From: JBHEMT01 sp046262435
Lineage (GTDB): Bacteria; Chloroflexota; Dormibacteria; Aeolococcales; Aeolococcaceae
Direction: 5' to 3'
DNA: 13,591 bases
Assembly: GCA_046262435.1 (NCBI GenBank)
Contig: JBHEMT010000012.1
Coordinates: 1 to 13,591, forward strand
How positions within the stretch are numbered: position 1 is the first letter of the stretch; every line of letters begins with the position of its first letter. The translations under genes and the position numbers were made by a program. Below the pieces are notes generated by a model that made no database searches, had not been told where the DNA came from, and saw nothing but the letters and a program-made list of their open reading frames with translations. Below, piece by piece: positions 12,327 through 13,591 of the stretch.

Positions 12327-13591
12327 ATGCCACCAGGCGACGCAACGACGCGCGGCCAGGACGGCGGTCGCACCGTGGTTCGGGTGATCGTCGTGGGTGC
12401 GGGATTCTCGGGTCTCGGCACCGCCATCAGGCTCAGGCGAGCCGGGATGAACGACTTCGTCGTGCTCGAGAGGGCCGCCGAACTGGGCGGCACCTGGCGG
12501 GACAACCACTACCCCGGCTGCTGCTGCGACGTGCCCTCGCACCTCTACTCCTTCTCCTTCGAGCTCAACCCCGAGTGGACTCGGGCATTTGCCCCGCGGG
12601 CCGAAATTCAGGACTACCTGCGGCGTACCGCGCAGAAGTACGGTGTCATGCCGCACATCCGCTTCCGCCACGAGCTCACCGCCGCGGTATGGGATGAACC
12701 GTCAGCCCGGTGGCTGGTCGAGACGGCCGGAGCCGCCTACAGCGCCGAGCTGCTGGTGCTCGGAACGGGTGCTCTGAGCCACCCGATGGTGCCACGCCTT
12801 CCGGGGGCCGAGGTGTTTGCCGGAACCGCCTTCCACTCGGCGACGTGGGACCACGACCATGACCTCACCGGCAAGCGAGTGGCCGTGATCGGGACCGGCG
12901 CGTCGGCGATCCAGTTCGTCCCGGAGCTGCAGCGTCGAGCGCAGCACCTGCAGATCTACCAGCGCACCGCGCCCTGGATCCTCCCGCGATGGGACTATCG
13001 GGTCACGCGGGCCGAGAAGGCTCTCCTCGCGGCCGTTCCCCGGCTGTCCCTGGTCCTGCGTGGCGCTGTCTACGCAGCGCTTGAGCTGCGGGTCGTGGGC
13101 TTCACCCATCCCCGGCTGATGAAGTCCGTGGAGCGGGTGGCACGCTGGCACCTCCGCCGTCAGGTGGCGAACCCGGCGTTACGTGCCAAGCTCAGTCCCA
13201 GCTACACCTTCGGCTGCAAGCGGCTGCTCCTCTCGGACGATTACTACCCCGCGGTGAGCCAAGCCAACGTTGAGGTGGTGACCACGGGCATCCGCGAGAT
13301 CCGCCCACACTCGATCGTGGCCGGGGACGGAACGGAGCGGGCGGTAGACACCATTGTCTGGGGGACCGGTTTCCGGGCCACCGAGTTCCCCATCGCGTCG
13401 CGGGTCGTGGGCCGGGGAGGCCTCAGCCTTGCGGACCGCTGGCAGGGCAGTCCGACGGCGTATCTGGGCGTCACCGTCCCCAACTTCCCCAACCTGTTTC
13501 TGATGACCGGGCCGAACAGTGGGCTCGCCCACTCGTCCATGGTGTACATGATCGAGTCGCAGATCAACTACATCCTCGACTGCCTCCGCCA
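12327..13591 (+). CDS. Baeyer-Villiger-type flavin monooxygenase, C-terminus off the window
   Basis: 421 residues are visible of a protein normally about 480-550 long; no stop is reached before the edge. It has an FAD Rossmann motif VVGAGFSG (22-29), ELGGTWRDNHYPGCCCDVPS (52-71) typical of Baeyer-Villiger enzymes, the diagnostic fingerprint FAGTAFHSATWD (164-175, FxGxxxHxxxWD), a second NADP-binding motif VIGTGASAIQ (187-196), and WGTGFRATEF (345-354). Such enzymes insert oxygen next to a ketone carbonyl, making esters or lactones, using NADPH and O2. The ATG at 12327 has no obvious ribosome binding site; a GTG at 12375 is possible. The substrate is unknown. It lies 87 bases after the aquaporin gene on the same strand, so a link to arsenic (compare the flavoprotein ArsO) is conceivable but unsupported. 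Confidence 0.9.
   Translation, partial: MPPGDATTRGQDGGRTVVRVIVVGAGFSGLGTAIRLRRAGMNDFVVLERAAELGGTWRDNHYPGCCCDVPSHLYSFSFELNPEWTRAFAPRAEIQDYLRRTAQKYGVMPHIRFRHELTAAVWDEPSARWLVETAGAAYSAELLVLGTGALSHPMVPRLPGAEVFAGTAFHSATWDHDHDLTGKRVAVIGTGASAIQFVPELQRRAQHLQIYQRTAPWILPRWDYRVTRAEKALLAAVPRLSLVLRGAVYAALELRVVGFTHPRLMKSVERVARWHLRRQVANPALRAKLSPSYTFGCKRLLLSDDYYPAVSQANVEVVTTGIREIRPHSIVAGDGTERAVDTIVWGTGFRATEFPIASRVVGRGGLSLADRWQGSPTAYLGVTVPNFPNLFLMTGPNSGLAHSSMVYMIESQINYILDCLR

Noticed and set aside
1..13591. Defence systems, CRISPR arrays, biosynthetic clusters or retroelements
   Set aside because: No repeat array, nuclease, helicase, reverse transcriptase, or large modular enzyme was seen. All sizeable genes belong to known metabolic, transport, regulatory or recombinase families.

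Overview
The window is high-GC DNA with actinobacterial-style features: frequent GTG starts, TTGACN / TANNNT promoters, a TetR-type PaaR, and ArsR and aquaporin genes of the kind seen in Actinomycetota. Other high-GC soil lineages with similar gene content, such as Dormibacterota, cannot be excluded from sequence alone. No rRNA, tRNA, CRISPR array or complete mobile element was seen.

Bases 1-8032 are a phenylacetate (phenylacetyl-CoA) degradation locus in four transcription units. A MaoC-like hydratase/hydrolase gene runs off the left edge on the minus strand. Divergent from it is an aldehyde dehydrogenase gene followed 7 bases later by a TetR repressor of the PaaR type. Facing these on the minus strand is a compact paaABCDE operon for the ring-1,2-epoxidase, in which every gene overlaps the next by 1-7 bases. 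Divergent from paaA is paaI-paaK (hotdog thioesterase, phenylacetate-CoA ligase), closed by a strong hairpin at 8060-8087. Two copies of a PaaR-type operator (core ACCGNNCGNNCGGT, the second degenerate) lie on the promoters of the aldehyde dehydrogenase-paaR unit (299-320) and of paaABCDE (6064-6085). The expected circuit is that PaaK makes phenylacetyl-CoA, this ligand releases PaaR, and PaaABCDE then epoxidises the ring; PaaI is thought to rescue CoA from stalled thioesters. The later genes paaF, paaG, paaH and paaJ are not in the window. The MaoC and aldehyde dehydrogenase genes together could be a split form of the fused PaaZ.

Bases 8107-9990 hold a 12-helix MFS transporter (minus) and a 66-residue two-helix membrane protein with a very good ribosome binding site (plus).

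Bases 10063-12239 look like an inserted accessory module: a tyrosine recombinase that stops before its catalytic tyrosine, a cysteine-rich ArsR repressor whose stop overlaps the recombinase start (ATGA), and a divergent aquaporin-family channel with its own promoter. The pairing suggests arsenite-responsive metalloid transport, but no arsenate reductase or arsenite pump is present here.

From 12327 to the right edge is most of a Baeyer-Villiger-type flavin monooxygenase carrying the FxGxxxHxxxW(D) fingerprint.

Nothing here is clearly a new kind of system. The points most worth checking are the two-site PaaR regulon, the possible split PaaZ, the arsR-recombinase coupling and the arsR-aquaporin pair without other ars genes.
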